Positions 1 to 9,266 of a DNA stretch of 64,000 bases are shown piece after piece. The notes below the pieces were generated by a model, which saw only the letters and a program-made list of their open reading frames with translations, was not told where the DNA came from and did not search any database. Each line of letters starts with the position of its first letter. Position 1 is the first letter of the stretch. The position numbers and the translations under genes are program-made. Source of the DNA: Bacteroidota bacterium (lineage in GTDB: Bacteria; Bacteroidota; Bacteroidia; Bacteroidales; VadinHA17); assembly GCA_011050615.1 (NCBI GenBank), contig DRFJ01000050.1:1-64000 (forward strand), written 5' to 3'.

Positions 1-72
1 ATTCCGAACAGAGAAGTTAAGCCCGTCAGCGCCGATGGTACTGCGAAAGCGGGAGAGTAGGTCGCCGCCGAC
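1..72 (+). rRNA. rrf: 5S ribosomal RNA, 3' part
   Basis: The first ~72 bases match the conserved 3' two-thirds of bacterial 5S rRNA: the CCGAACAGAGAAGTTAAGCCC loop segment and the GCGCCGATGGTACTGC segment, ending in a GTCGCCGCC closing strand. The 5' end lies outside the window, so an rRNA operon probably ends here. A strong hairpin terminator follows within 15 bases. The exact 3' end is uncertain by a few bases. Confidence 0.93.
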
Positions 73-80
73 TTTAAATA

Positions 81-112
81 AAAAAGCTCAGGATAATTCC
101 TGAGCTTTTTTT
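81..112. terminator. Bidirectional intrinsic terminator
   Basis: A perfect 8-bp stem (GCTCAGGA 86-93, TCCTGAGC 98-105) with a TAAT loop is flanked by an A-run on the left and a T-run on the right. It can therefore stop the rRNA transcript on the plus strand and the foldase transcript arriving from the minus strand. Confidence 0.9.
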
Positions 113-183
113 GTTGAGCCGTTTAAGGGCAGACAACATTGCGCAGAACAGTCCTGAATATTGGGATTTGGCTTGTGAGCTTT

Positions 184-2304
184 TTAGTAAAATTTATATC
201 TCCTGTCAACAATATCGGAACCTTCTTTGAGTGCTTCATATACCTCGAAGCTTGCCCTGGCTTCAAAAGCGGAAATGAGCCTGTTGCGTATAAAATCAAT
301 ATTCTGTCCCTCCTCATTGCTGTTAACATTGTTAACATAAACAATGAAAATACCGTTATTCCCTTTGACCGGACCTGACAGAAAGCCTTCCGGTGCACTT
401 GAGGCCGTGGCTATAACTGCTGGCTCAACACCTGCGGCAGGAATGGAATAGGAATTAAAGCTTATGTTTGTAGCTTCATTGACCTTGAGGTTCAGTGCAG
501 ATCCAATATCTTCAATATTATCAAGCCCCTCTGTTTTATTGTTGAGTTCACCCATAATCTTTTCAGCTTTCTTTTCCCTGATAACCGCAAACCTGACATC
601 GGTTTCAACATCAGTTAATTTTGCGTAACCCTCCTCTTTCAGATCAGTGCAGTAGGCAACAACAAATTTGTCGCCAATCTCAAATACTGCCTGCTCCCTG
701 TTATCAAGGATTATATTATTTTCTTGCGTTTCAAAAAGGGCCATGATAAGTGCTCTTGGTGATTCAAGCCCGGGAAGAGTTTTTTGATCAGGGGCAATAT
801 CCGTTGCAAGCTTTTTGTTCAAACCCTCGTTTGCAATAGCATCATTAAATTTCTGGTAGCTGTTGTTATTGCCGGCAAACCTGCTTGCCTCAGCATATTT
901 TTCCTGGTATGTAGCAGAACCTGGTTCAATGGCTCTCTCAACGATGCCAACATGATATTTCCTTGATTTACTGCTTTGATCCAGAATTTCAATAATATGA
1001 TAGCCGAAGTCAGATTCAACCATTACGACATCACCCTTATCAGCTTCAAAGCAGGCATTATTGAAAGGAACAACCATCCGGCCTTCTTCGAACCAGCCAA
1101 GATCGCCGCCAAGCTGGGCCGACCCCTGGTCATCGGAAAATTCCATGGCAAGTGATTCGAAACTTTCCCCTGATATAATCAGTTGCATCAGGCTGTCAGC
1201 TTCGTTTTCTGCCATTTCCTTACTGCGATAGGCATTTGGTGAAATAAGAATATGCCTTGCATGGACCGAGTCAGGCCTGTTCTGAACATCAATAAGACGA
1301 GCTATCTTGTAAGTTTCATTTTCAAGGTAGGGCCCGTACACTTCCTCCGTGTTTTCCTGTAATACAAAGTCCCTTATCATTTCAGAAAGCTCGTCAACAG
1401 TCATGTAAACCTCATCGTGCCTGCTGTCTGACGAAAGGTTGATGAATTGAACGGGTGTTTCAGTTTCCCTGAATTCTTCTATAAGATCAATTATCCCCTG
1501 CTCGGTATTCATTACATCCATTTCACTGGGGACAACCTCGAATTCAATATACTCCATGCTTCTCCTTGCTTCCTGCCTGTACTCTTCCTTATGTTTGTTA
1601 TAATATTTTTCAAGGTCAGCCCTGGTGACCGTTACGGATGAATCAGGTACTGTTGAATATTGTTTCATTACAAAGCTGAAGTCAACGGTGTTTGAGGTAA
1701 GCCTGTTTTCAAACTCTGCCTGTTTTGATGTTATATATAAACCCTTGGCTATCAAATTATTGAACTTGGTGCTGATTTTCTCGTTAACAATCTCATTTTC
1801 AAAAAACAACCAGTATGTTTTTGCCTGCGGGTCGAATTCAGTACTCTTCAGAAAATTTACAAGGAAGGACTTGTCGAGAACCCCGGTTTCCCTGTTGGCA
1901 AACAGCTGCTGAACAATTGGATGTGGTTCGTCACCAAGGACCATTGTTTCTACCTCTTCAGAACTTACACCCAGTCCAATATTGTCAAATTCCTCTCCAA
2001 GGATTTCTTCCATTATCATCTTATTCCAGATGTCTTCCCTCATCGATTCTGACATAGCTTCGGTTATATTTGAGGTACCTGATAATTTATATATCTCTAC
2101 CAGGTTCTGTAACCTGTCGTCATATTCCTGGTAAGATATGGAACGCCCGCCTATCTTGGCAATCTCATAATAATCTTTCATCTTCCTTGTTTGTCCGCTT
2201 CCCCCTCCCAGGAAGTCGCCAAGTATAAAGAATAAGAGTGATACACCTATAACTACAGCCAGAAGCGCACCTGCTCTTTCCCGTAGTGTTTGTAGTATTG
2301 ACAT
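184..2304 (-). CDS. Peptidylprolyl isomerase, PpiD/SurA-like membrane-anchored foldase
   Basis: This 706-residue protein has one N-terminal membrane segment (about residues 12-29) and a large periplasmic part. A SurA_N_3-type chaperone region precedes a parvulin (PpiC/rotamase) domain at about residues 345-450, with the typical HARHILI opening, a QLGGDLGW motif and a FGYHIIEI end. By family it is a periplasmic folding helper for outer-membrane and secreted proteins, like PpiD. The C-terminal 250 residues resemble a second, degenerate parvulin region but lack clear motifs. It is monocistronic, with a TAnnTTTG promoter 40 bases upstream on the minus strand and the 5S terminator downstream. Confidence 0.9.
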   Translation of the reverse strand: MSILQTLRERAGALLAVVIGVSLLFFILGDFLGGGSGQTRKMKDYYEIAKIGGRSISYQEYDDRLQNLVEIYKLSGTSNITEAMSESMREDIWNKMIMEEILGEEFDNIGLGVSSEEVETMVLGDEPHPIVQQLFANRETGVLDKSFLVNFLKSTEFDPQAKTYWLFFENEIVNEKISTKFNNLIAKGLYITSKQAEFENRLTSNTVDFSFVMKQYSTVPDSSVTVTRADLEKYYNKHKEEYRQEARRSMEYIEFEVVPSEMDVMNTEQGIIDLIEEFRETETPVQFINLSSDSRHDEVYMTVDELSEMIRDFVLQENTEEVYGPYLENETYKIARLIDVQNRPDSVHARHILISPNAYRSKEMAENEADSLMQLIISGESFESLAMEFSDDQGSAQLGGDLGWFEEGRMVVPFNNACFEADKGDVVMVESDFGYHIIEILDQSSKSRKYHVGIVERAIEPGSATYQEKYAEASRFAGNNNSYQKFNDAIANEGLNKKLATDIAPDQKTLPGLESPRALIMALFETQENNIILDNREQAVFEIGDKFVVAYCTDLKEEGYAKLTDVETDVRFAVIREKKAEKIMGELNNKTEGLDNIEDIGSALNLKVNEATNISFNSYSIPAAGVEPAVIATASSAPEGFLSGPVKGNNGIFIVYVNNVNSNEEGQNIDFIRNRLISAFEARASFEVYEALKEGSDIVDRRYKFY

Positions 2305-2345
2305 TTATAAAATTTTTTAGTTTGTGCCCTGATTTTTTCAGGCGA

Positions 2346-2353
2346 CAAATATA
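2346..2353 (-). promoter_or_regulatory. Predicted -7 promoter element of the foldase gene
   Basis: On the minus strand this reads TATATTTG, a match to the Bacteroidota -7 consensus TAnnTTTG, about 42 bases before the ATG at 2304. No good -33 TTG was seen at the expected distance. Confidence 0.5.
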
Positions 2354-2410
2354 CCAAAAATGATTTTAAAAGCTTTAAATAAGTTTAATAAAGTTAGTAA
2401 TCCATGATTC

Positions 2411-2512
2411 CCGCACTTAACCGGTAAAGGATTCCGCCTCCGTTTCGTTTACTCCCGGTCTGGAAGGAAAGTGCAGTAGACTGGCACCAGCCAAGATGCC
2501 TATAAGGAATTA
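2411..2512 (+). ncRNA. Possible structured RNA, perhaps a degenerate cobalamin riboswitch
   Basis: This stretch is richer in G and C than its surroundings and has no ORF. A 7-bp stem, CCGGTCT (2455-2461) with AGACTGG (2478-2484), encloses GGAAGGAAAGTGCAGT. The order CCGGT..CCG..CCGTTTCGTTTAC..CTGGAAGG..AGCCAAGATGCCT loosely follows the core of cobalamin riboswitches (CCGGTGAAAATCCGG, CCCGC..CTGTAA, GGGAAGG, AGTCAGGAGACCTGCC). The diagnostic CCACTG segment is missing and spacing is compressed. The TCTGGAAGGA apex also recalls 4.5S RNA. Identity is unproven, and a decayed element with no remaining client gene is possible. Confidence 0.25.
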
Positions 2513-2583
2513 ATCCATATTTATCCTGCCTGGACCCCCAAAAAACAGGGGTTCGTCAAAAAAATTAATAAAATGTTGAAAAC

Positions 2584-2603
2584 ACCCCCTTCGTTAAGGG
2601 GGT
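2584..2603 (+). promoter_or_regulatory. Perfect inverted repeat upstream of glutamine synthetase
   Basis: ACCCCCTT-CGTT-AAGGGGGT is a perfect 8-bp inverted repeat with a 4-base spacer. It ends 18 bases before the predicted -7 element of glnN, so it covers the -33 region. That position suits an operator controlling glnN; the binding protein is unknown. Confidence 0.5.
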
Positions 2604-2620
2604 TAAATATATATATAATG

Positions 2621-2628
2621 TACTTTTG
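2621..2628 (+). promoter_or_regulatory. Predicted -7 promoter element of glnN
   Basis: TACTTTTG matches the Bacteroidota -7 consensus TAnnTTTG and lies 18 bases before the ATG at 2646, implying a very short leader. Confidence 0.6.
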
Positions 2629-2645
2629 CAGAAAAAAATAAGAAA

Positions 2646-4835
2646 ATGGCAGAATTACGTTTCAGTGCATTAAGGGAAGTATTTTCCAGGCAGGCGGTCA
2701 GTCCTGATCTTCCCAAAGAGAAAATATCAGAATATTATGGTGTAAACGTTTTTGATCTTCCGAAGATGGAGCGCTACCTCCCACGGGGAACTTACCTGTC
2801 TGTTAAAGAAGCAATTGACAGTGGAACAACAATAAGCAGGGAGGTTGCTGACAAGGTAGCCACGGGAATGAAGGCCTGGGCTATTGAGAAGGGAGTAACT
2901 CATTATACACACTGGTTTCATCCCCTTACCGATGCTACTGCAGAAAAGCATGATGCTTTTATTGAGAGAAACGATTATGAGGGGCTGGTGGAGTCATTTT
3001 CAGGGGAATTGCTGGTTCAGCAGGAGCCTGATGCCTCAAGTTTTCCCAGCGGGGGCATACGCAATACGTTTGAGGCAAGGGGTTATACGGCATGGGATGT
3101 TTCATCGCCTGCTTTCATTGTTGGCACCACGCTTTGCATCCCGACAGTATTCGTGTCATATACAGGTGATGCACTGGATTATAAAACACCCCTGCTTAAG
3201 GCACTTTATGCACTTGACAGGGCAGCAGTGGATGTATGCCAGTATTTTGACAAAAATGTTAAAAAGGTTATTGCCACACTGGGCTGGGAGCAGGAATATT
3301 TTCTTATTGATGAAGCATTATATTATGCCAGGCCTGACCTGGTTCTTGCCGACCGCACATTAATGGGACATCAGTCGTCAAAAGATCAACAGCTTGCCGA
3401 TCATTATTTCAGTTCAATTCCCGAAAGAGTGATGGCCTTTATGGAAGATTTTGAAGTGGAGGCCTACAAACTTGGAATACCTGTAAAAACAAGACATAAC
3501 GAGGTGGCGCCAAACCAGTTCGAATGTGCCCCCCTGTTTGAGGAAGCCAATTTATCTGTTGACCATAACCAGCTTATAATGGATATAATGAAACGGATTG
3601 CCCGTAAGCATAAATTCAGGGTTTTATTCCATGAAAAGCCTTTTGCCGGCATCAATGGTTCGGGCAAGCACAGTAACTGGTCAATGGTAACCAATACTGG
3701 AATTAACCTGCTGGCTCCCGCTAAAAATCCCAAAGGCAACCTGCAATTTCTTACCTTCCTGGTTACCGTTATTAAGGCTGTAAATGACAACCAGGATCTC
3801 CTGAGAGCCAGTGTGCTTACCGAAACAAACTCGTACAGGCTGGGAGGGAATGAGGCGCCACCTGCTATAATGTCGGTCTTTCTGGGCTCATACCTCACGG
3901 CTATGCTCGATGATATAGTGGAAAAAGTTACAGGTAAGAAAATGACCCCGGCAGAAAAAACAGAACTTAAGCTGGGAATAGGAAAGATTCCTGAAATATT
4001 GCTTGATAATACAGACCGGAACCGTACTTCACCCTTTGCCTTCACAGGGAACAGGTTTGAGTTCAGGGCTGTGGGCTCCTCCGCCAGCTGTGCCCCTGCA
4101 ATGATAGTGCTTAATGCTGCCGTAGCCGATACCCTCAGAACTTTTAAAAAAGAAGCTGATAGCCTGATAGCAAAGGGAATAAAAAAAGATGAGGCAATAT
4201 TCCAGGTATTGAAAAGGTATATAGTGGAATCATCACCAATAAGATTCGAAGGCGATGGTTATTCCGGGAAGTGGGAAAAGGAAGCAATGAAAAGAGGACT
4301 TAAAAATATTAAAAGCGTACCCGGATCACTTAATTACTACCTCAGCAAACAAGCCAGGAAGGTCTTGATCGATGGAGGCATATTTACCTTGCGGGAGCTG
4401 GAAGGACGGGTAGGTGTGGAATATGAGAAACATACAAAAAAAGTACAGATTGAAGCCCGGGTGCTAGGAGACCTGGCAATTAACCATATAGTCCCGACAG
4501 CAATAAAATATATGACAGAACTCCTTGAAAATATAAAATCTCTGGCAATGGTTTTTAACGAGATTGAATTTGAGAGGCTGGCAGGAGCAAGGAAGGAAGT
4601 GATCATAGGTATATCGGACCATATTTCAATGATTAAGAAACTGGTCAATGAAATGATTGATGAGAGAAGAAAGGCAAATGTTATTGAAAATATAGTTGAA
4701 AGATCATTTGCTTATGAGAAGAATGTTAAGCCCTACCTGGAGAAAATAAGGTATCATATTGACAGGCTTGAGCTTACGGTTGACAATGAAATATGGCCCC
4801 TGCCCAAATACAGGGAACTGCTGTTTACCAGGTAA
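2646..4835 (+). CDS. glnN: Glutamine synthetase type III
   Basis: It makes glutamine from glutamate, ammonia and ATP in the cytosol. At 729 residues it has the length of GSIII enzymes, well above the ~470 of GSI. The family N-terminal signature region is present (YGVNVFDLPKMERYLP near residue 30), followed by the catalytic core (WEQEYFLID, ETRHNE-like KTRHNEVAPNQFE, the NGSGKHSNWS nucleotide loop) and the RTSPFAFTGNRFEFRA segment of the active site. The helical C-terminus is typical of the group. It is transcribed alone from a promoter with an adjacent perfect inverted repeat, which suggests nitrogen-responsive control (inference). Confidence 0.97.
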   Translation: MAELRFSALREVFSRQAVSPDLPKEKISEYYGVNVFDLPKMERYLPRGTYLSVKEAIDSGTTISREVADKVATGMKAWAIEKGVTHYTHWFHPLTDATAEKHDAFIERNDYEGLVESFSGELLVQQEPDASSFPSGGIRNTFEARGYTAWDVSSPAFIVGTTLCIPTVFVSYTGDALDYKTPLLKALYALDRAAVDVCQYFDKNVKKVIATLGWEQEYFLIDEALYYARPDLVLADRTLMGHQSSKDQQLADHYFSSIPERVMAFMEDFEVEAYKLGIPVKTRHNEVAPNQFECAPLFEEANLSVDHNQLIMDIMKRIARKHKFRVLFHEKPFAGINGSGKHSNWSMVTNTGINLLAPAKNPKGNLQFLTFLVTVIKAVNDNQDLLRASVLTETNSYRLGGNEAPPAIMSVFLGSYLTAMLDDIVEKVTGKKMTPAEKTELKLGIGKIPEILLDNTDRNRTSPFAFTGNRFEFRAVGSSASCAPAMIVLNAAVADTLRTFKKEADSLIAKGIKKDEAIFQVLKRYIVESSPIRFEGDGYSGKWEKEAMKRGLKNIKSVPGSLNYYLSKQARKVLIDGGIFTLRELEGRVGVEYEKHTKKVQIEARVLGDLAINHIVPTAIKYMTELLENIKSLAMVFNEIEFERLAGARKEVIIGISDHISMIKKLVNEMIDERRKANVIENIVERSFAYEKNVKPYLEKIRYHIDRLELTVDNEIWPLPKYRELLFTR

Positions 4836-4959
4836 CAGGTAAGTGGAATATTGGAATAATATTTGCTGCGTAATTACCGTTTATCTCTTGCTTTATTTTA
4901 TCATCGTTATGATTAAGGATGAAAAACATTAATTTTACAGAAATAATTTCGGAGGGCTT

Positions 4960-6930
4960 ATGGTCAGGATTGTAGTTTTGATGTTGATTATTCTTATTCC
5001 TTTTACGGCATATCCCCAGAAAAGAAAAGCACAGAAAGCTTATGATGCATGGGAAGCGGGAGAATATTTTGAGGCAATTGACCTGTTCAAGGATGCCTAT
5101 TCAAAGACCAGGGACAGGGATGAAAAGTCTGAGTATGTTTTCATGGTTGCAGAATGTTACAGGCTCACCAATAATCCCCGCAATGCCGAACCCTGGTACA
5201 AAAGAATATCCGGAAGGGATAATGCCAGACCTGAGGCAACATACTGGTATGCAGAAACTCTGAAAAAAAATGGCAAATATGAAGAAGCTCTGGAGGCCTT
5301 TGAGGAATATAAGCAAATTGTTCCTTCGGATGCACGGTCTGACCTTGGAATAAGATCATGCGAACTGGCAATCGAATGGATGGAATCGCCACAACCATAC
5401 GAGGTGGAAGAAATAAGGGACCTTAATTCACGTCATTCTGATTTCTGTCCGGCCTATGCAAGGGATGATTATGGAATGGTATATATTACTTCCTCGAGGG
5501 AAGAAGCTGCGGGAAAGAGAGACCATGGAGCAACAGGGGAGAATTTTTCAGATATTTTTGAAAGCAGGCTTGACAAAAAAGACCGCTGGAGCACCCCGGT
5601 GCCTGTAAAAGATCTGAATACAGAGTTTGAAGACGGGGCAGTAAGTTTTTCTTCTGATTTCAGGGAAATATATTATACACTCTGCGAGATGGATAACCGC
5701 GGGAACAGGGGTTGCGTAATAATGACAGCAGTTAGGAATGAAGACGGATGGAGCCAGCCTGAAAGGCTGGATGTACTGCCTGATTCACTTGTTGCGGCAC
5801 ACCCTGCCATATCGCCTGACGGCCTGACTTTATATTTTGTATCGCAGCTGTCAGATGGCTACGGGGGGAAAGATATTTATTTTGTTACAAGGGCCTCGGC
5901 CGGCGATCCATGGTCCAAACCTGAAAATATTGGACCCGGCATAAATACCCGGGGTGATGAAATGTTTCCCTATGTAAGGTCCGACGGAACCCTTTATTTT
6001 GCCTCAAACGGTCATATCGGAATGGGGGGGCTGGATATATTCAAGGCTGAATTGCAACCCGATGGCCGCTGGCTGGTTGATAATATGAGGTATCCCATAA
6101 ATTCCAGTGCTGATGATTTCGGGATTAGCTTCCGGGGTGAAAATGAGAGCGGCTTATTCAGCTCAACAAGAAAAGGACGTTCCAATGATGAAATTTACTC
6201 CTTTATGCTTCCGCCTTTGCGATTCAGTGTTACAGGCCTCGTAAAGGATGAGAAAACAGGTGAACCAATACCCGATGCTCTTGTGCAGCTTATAGCCAGT
6301 GACGGTACTACGGTCAGGGATAACACAGGCCAGAGTGGCGAATTCAGGTTTATGCTCAACGAGGATGTGGATTATATCTTCCTGGCTTCCAAAGAAGGTT
6401 ACCTTAACGGTAAGGAGAAAGAAACTACCAGGGGACAGGATAAAAGCAGGGAATTCCTGACGACTATCCTGATGACATCAATAGACAAACCTATTGAATT
6501 GCCCAATATATTGTATGATTTCAATAAATGGGATCTCAGGCCTGAATCTATGGTTTCCCTGGATAAACTGGTTGAGACCCTCAATGATAATCCAAATGTG
6601 ACCATAGAACTTATGTCACATACCGATTCCAGGGATACGGAGGAATACAATATGGAACTGTCTCAAAAACGTGCCCAGTCGGTTGTTGATTACCTGATTA
6701 ATAAAGGTATAGATCCGGGTAGATTGTCAGCGAAAGGCTATGGTGAGTCAAGCCCTAAAGTTGTGGATGCACAACTTGCCTCTGAATATGATTTCCTGAG
6801 GGAGGGATATATACTGAACGAGGAGTTAATCAACAGTTTACCTGACGACGAGCAGAAAGAAATAGCACACCAGATTAACAGGAGAACAGAGTTCAGGGTA
6901 CTGTCAACTGAATACGGGGCTGAGCAGTAA
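4960..6930 (+). CDS. OmpA-family protein with TPR, PD40 propeller and CarboxypepD-like domains (PorE-like)
   Basis: This 656-residue exported protein begins with a hydrophobic signal (residues 1-19) that has no lipobox. TPR-like repeats follow at about 22-135, then WD40-like PD40 repeats at about 150-410 (SPDGLTLYFVS, GGKDIYFV, GGLDIFKAE). A CarboxypepD-regulatory-like beta domain spans about 420-510 and a peptidoglycan-binding OmpA domain about 515-650 (LYDFNKWDLRPES, ELMSHTDSRD, KRAQSVVDYL). This is the domain order of PorE, the type IX secretion component that ties the machinery to peptidoglycan. PorE itself is a lipoprotein and Bacteroidota hold several paralogues, so the specific role is uncertain. 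Confidence 0.85.
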   Translation: MVRIVVLMLIILIPFTAYPQKRKAQKAYDAWEAGEYFEAIDLFKDAYSKTRDRDEKSEYVFMVAECYRLTNNPRNAEPWYKRISGRDNARPEATYWYAETLKKNGKYEEALEAFEEYKQIVPSDARSDLGIRSCELAIEWMESPQPYEVEEIRDLNSRHSDFCPAYARDDYGMVYITSSREEAAGKRDHGATGENFSDIFESRLDKKDRWSTPVPVKDLNTEFEDGAVSFSSDFREIYYTLCEMDNRGNRGCVIMTAVRNEDGWSQPERLDVLPDSLVAAHPAISPDGLTLYFVSQLSDGYGGKDIYFVTRASAGDPWSKPENIGPGINTRGDEMFPYVRSDGTLYFASNGHIGMGGLDIFKAELQPDGRWLVDNMRYPINSSADDFGISFRGENESGLFSSTRKGRSNDEIYSFMLPPLRFSVTGLVKDEKTGEPIPDALVQLIASDGTTVRDNTGQSGEFRFMLNEDVDYIFLASKEGYLNGKEKETTRGQDKSREFLTTILMTSIDKPIELPNILYDFNKWDLRPESMVSLDKLVETLNDNPNVTIELMSHTDSRDTEEYNMELSQKRAQSVVDYLINKGIDPGRLSAKGYGESSPKVVDAQLASEYDFLREGYILNEELINSLPDDEQKEIAHQINRRTEFRVLSTEYGAEQ

Positions 6931-6980
6931 GGCAGATTACGCAGAGAATTATAAATGGGCAGGTGAGATTCAGCCTTAGC

Positions 6981-9062
6981 TTAAAACATTAGATATCCCT
7001 TCTCTTTCAGGATCTTCACAGTATTCACAATATCACTCAACTGTGTTTCTCCATCCTTCATCTGCCCGTCAAGCAGTATTTTAATTTCGTAAACACTGTT
7101 ATCTCCGTTGCTTAATCTAAGTATCTCATTTGTATCCACCCTGCTGTTAACAGGGTATTTATTGGCCAGATCACCTGCTTCCCTCATAAAGGACCTTGAT
7201 GCCCCGTAGCCGGCATTTTTCATTTTAGATGTAATTACCGGTACCATCTTTTCAGCATCCATCTCTTCTCTGGTAAGCACGTACGAAGGCTTCATGATTC
7301 CTCTGGCTGAGGCCAGCTCAACTGCATACCAGTCATATGATTTATATATATTTTCAGCTATATTGCCAAGTGCCAACCTGTTGCTTGCTATAAATTCAGC
7401 GGGATCAGACAGACCTATCTCAATAATTGATTCAATTGTGGCTTCTTCATTCAATGAAGCGGCCTTGATATAATTACGCCCTTTCTTATAGTTTTCGTTA
7501 AAAGTTTCTTTTTCAGAATTATAAAGCATGTCAACAGCCCTTCTCAACTGTGCACCTATCCTTTCAGATGCATTTCCCAGTACCTCGGCACCAATCTTCA
7601 ATCCCATTTCATTTTCTGCATCTGCTATAGTATATGCAGCAGCGGCAGTGATCACGCATACGCGCTTCATCTGTGTGGGATCGCACTTATCAGCCCTGTC
7701 CCGGGAGGTATGGTAGTAAAGATCAGGCCATGTTATCATCATCACGCCCGGGACACCCACAGCCGGGTCATTAAAAACCTCGTGGTCAGATGCACCATAG
7801 TGGTCATCTATCCTGAAATAGAAAGGATCGTCGCTACCACTGGGCGCAACAATACGCTTCAGGTAACCGCCCCTGCCGGATATTGCGAGGCCTTCCCTGT
7901 TGGTTATGCCAACGTATTCATAGTAGTTCTCCATTACATCGTTAAGGTAGTGTGCATTGCCATAGGTTGTTCGCTGCAGGCAGAGGAAGGAATTGCTGTC
8001 GGAAAGCTTAAGCCCCACCATGTCAAGGTTTATATTACAGAGGGTTTTATCCATCAGGCTCATATGTTCCTGTACCCAGGGTATGGTACCTGAGAATTCA
8101 GGCACCCAGATAAACCTGATACTTCGTAGCGGTCTTTCAATAATACCATCATCAATCATTGATTTCAGCATCCTTGCAACTTCAAGTATTGCTGCCGATC
8201 CTGATAAATTGTCATTCGCTCCCTGCTTGACGAAACCTTCAAACAGGTGGGCGGTAAGTATGATCTCGCCTGCATCCGGCTCTGTTCCCTTTATTACGCA
8301 CTCCGGAACTTCAAGCTGGTAGTCAAGCATTTGAGACTGCACCCTGGCATGCACCCTGATCTTTTCTCCCCTGAGCAACCTGTCACGCAATATATGACCT
8401 TCACGTGGTGGAAGAAAGAAACCGAAGGTGAGCTTATCTGCAGTACTGCCCCTGCCTGAAATACCCGTTATCGGGATGGCAATGTCAACTTTAAGAGGCC
8501 TGGGTGAACTAAAAGATACTATTCCCAGAGCGCCGTTTTTAATTGCAGTATTATGTACTGAAGCCGGTGAATCCGATGTCAGGATAATTTTCCCTTCAAC
8601 ACCAGCCTTCATTATTTCCTCCTCACTGCCCGTTCCAACCCATACAAGATCTGCTTCAACATCGGTATTGGTGCTGCCCGATGCCAGCATGGCCGTAAGG
8701 TCATGGTAGTCGGCCAGCTTGGAAAGGCCGGGACTTACCTCCCAAAGTTCACCGCTAATACCATCCCAGTATGTGCCGCCGGGATACCTGTTGATTACAA
8801 TATCCTCAAGTCCGTATTCATGAAGCTTTGCTACTACATAATCGGTCTCAAAGAAATTACCGCTGTATTCACTGGCCGGTCGGTTATGATTATATGCACC
8901 CATCTCGATAATGTGAGCCATGGCAGTTTCACCTGAGGCTTCACCTATTATTTCGTCCATGATTCTTTCGGGAAGAAGGCTGCGGTAATTTGAGTTCTGC
9001 GAATATGCAGTGGTAAAAATAAGTGTTGTAAGAATTGCCAGGAAAATAATCTTATTTTTCAT
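6981..9062 (-). CDS. M28-family zinc metallopeptidase (exported)
   Basis: The 693-residue protein has a cleavable signal ending near TTAYSQ. A PA-like insert covers about residues 120-230 and an M28 aminopeptidase domain about 245-480. Visible zinc-site elements are TAHLFEG, GANDNLSGSAA, NLDMVG and ASDHEVF. The usual double-Glu motif reads WVPEFSGT, so one conventional acidic residue is replaced. The C-terminal ~200 residues are helical and of unknown role. It probably trims peptides in the periplasm or outside. It is divergent from the nucleoside hydrolase gene with a 204-base gap, and nothing ties it to the ribose island. Confidence 0.85.
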   Translation of the reverse strand: MKNKIIFLAILTTLIFTTAYSQNSNYRSLLPERIMDEIIGEASGETAMAHIIEMGAYNHNRPASEYSGNFFETDYVVAKLHEYGLEDIVINRYPGGTYWDGISGELWEVSPGLSKLADYHDLTAMLASGSTNTDVEADLVWVGTGSEEEIMKAGVEGKIILTSDSPASVHNTAIKNGALGIVSFSSPRPLKVDIAIPITGISGRGSTADKLTFGFFLPPREGHILRDRLLRGEKIRVHARVQSQMLDYQLEVPECVIKGTEPDAGEIILTAHLFEGFVKQGANDNLSGSAAILEVARMLKSMIDDGIIERPLRSIRFIWVPEFSGTIPWVQEHMSLMDKTLCNINLDMVGLKLSDSNSFLCLQRTTYGNAHYLNDVMENYYEYVGITNREGLAISGRGGYLKRIVAPSGSDDPFYFRIDDHYGASDHEVFNDPAVGVPGVMMITWPDLYYHTSRDRADKCDPTQMKRVCVITAAAAYTIADAENEMGLKIGAEVLGNASERIGAQLRRAVDMLYNSEKETFNENYKKGRNYIKAASLNEEATIESIIEIGLSDPAEFIASNRLALGNIAENIYKSYDWYAVELASARGIMKPSYVLTREEMDAEKMVPVITSKMKNAGYGASRSFMREAGDLANKYPVNSRVDTNEILRLSNGDNSVYEIKILLDGQMKDGETQLSDIVNTVKILKEKGYLMF

Positions 9063-9202
9063 GATATGGATTTTATTAATATGGTAAAGTTATGTAACAT
9101 TTCCCCTGCTAAGTAGTGTTCGATAAGATTTTGACAATATTTAACATTCAGTTTATCCAAAGTAATTTTTAAAAGGATGTCACCGGTTTTGTGAACATTA
9201 AT

Positions 9203-9210
9203 TATATTTG
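9203..9210 (+). promoter_or_regulatory. Possible -7 element of the nucleoside hydrolase gene
   Basis: TATATTTG matches TAnnTTTG, 56 bases before the TTG start at 9267. The nearest TTTTG upstream (9187-9191) is only 11 bases away, too close for a standard -33 element, so support is moderate. Confidence 0.4.
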
Positions 9211-9231
9211 ACATTTATTTATTTTGAAACC

Positions 9232-9249
9232 TGCCTGATTATACAGGCA
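9232..9249 (+). promoter_or_regulatory. Inverted repeat in the nucleoside hydrolase leader
   Basis: TGCCTG-ATTATA-CAGGCA is a 6-6-6 inverted repeat just downstream of the predicted promoter and 17 bases before the start codon. This is a plausible repressor site, possibly for the neighbouring LacI-type regulator (inference). Confidence 0.35.
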
Positions 9250-9266
9250 ATAATTATCAGAGTATT

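Noticed and set aside
3464-4045. 193-codon open frame on the minus strand inside glnN
   Set aside because: It is antisense to a certain gene and has no recognisable domain or signal. The plus-strand coding pattern explains it.
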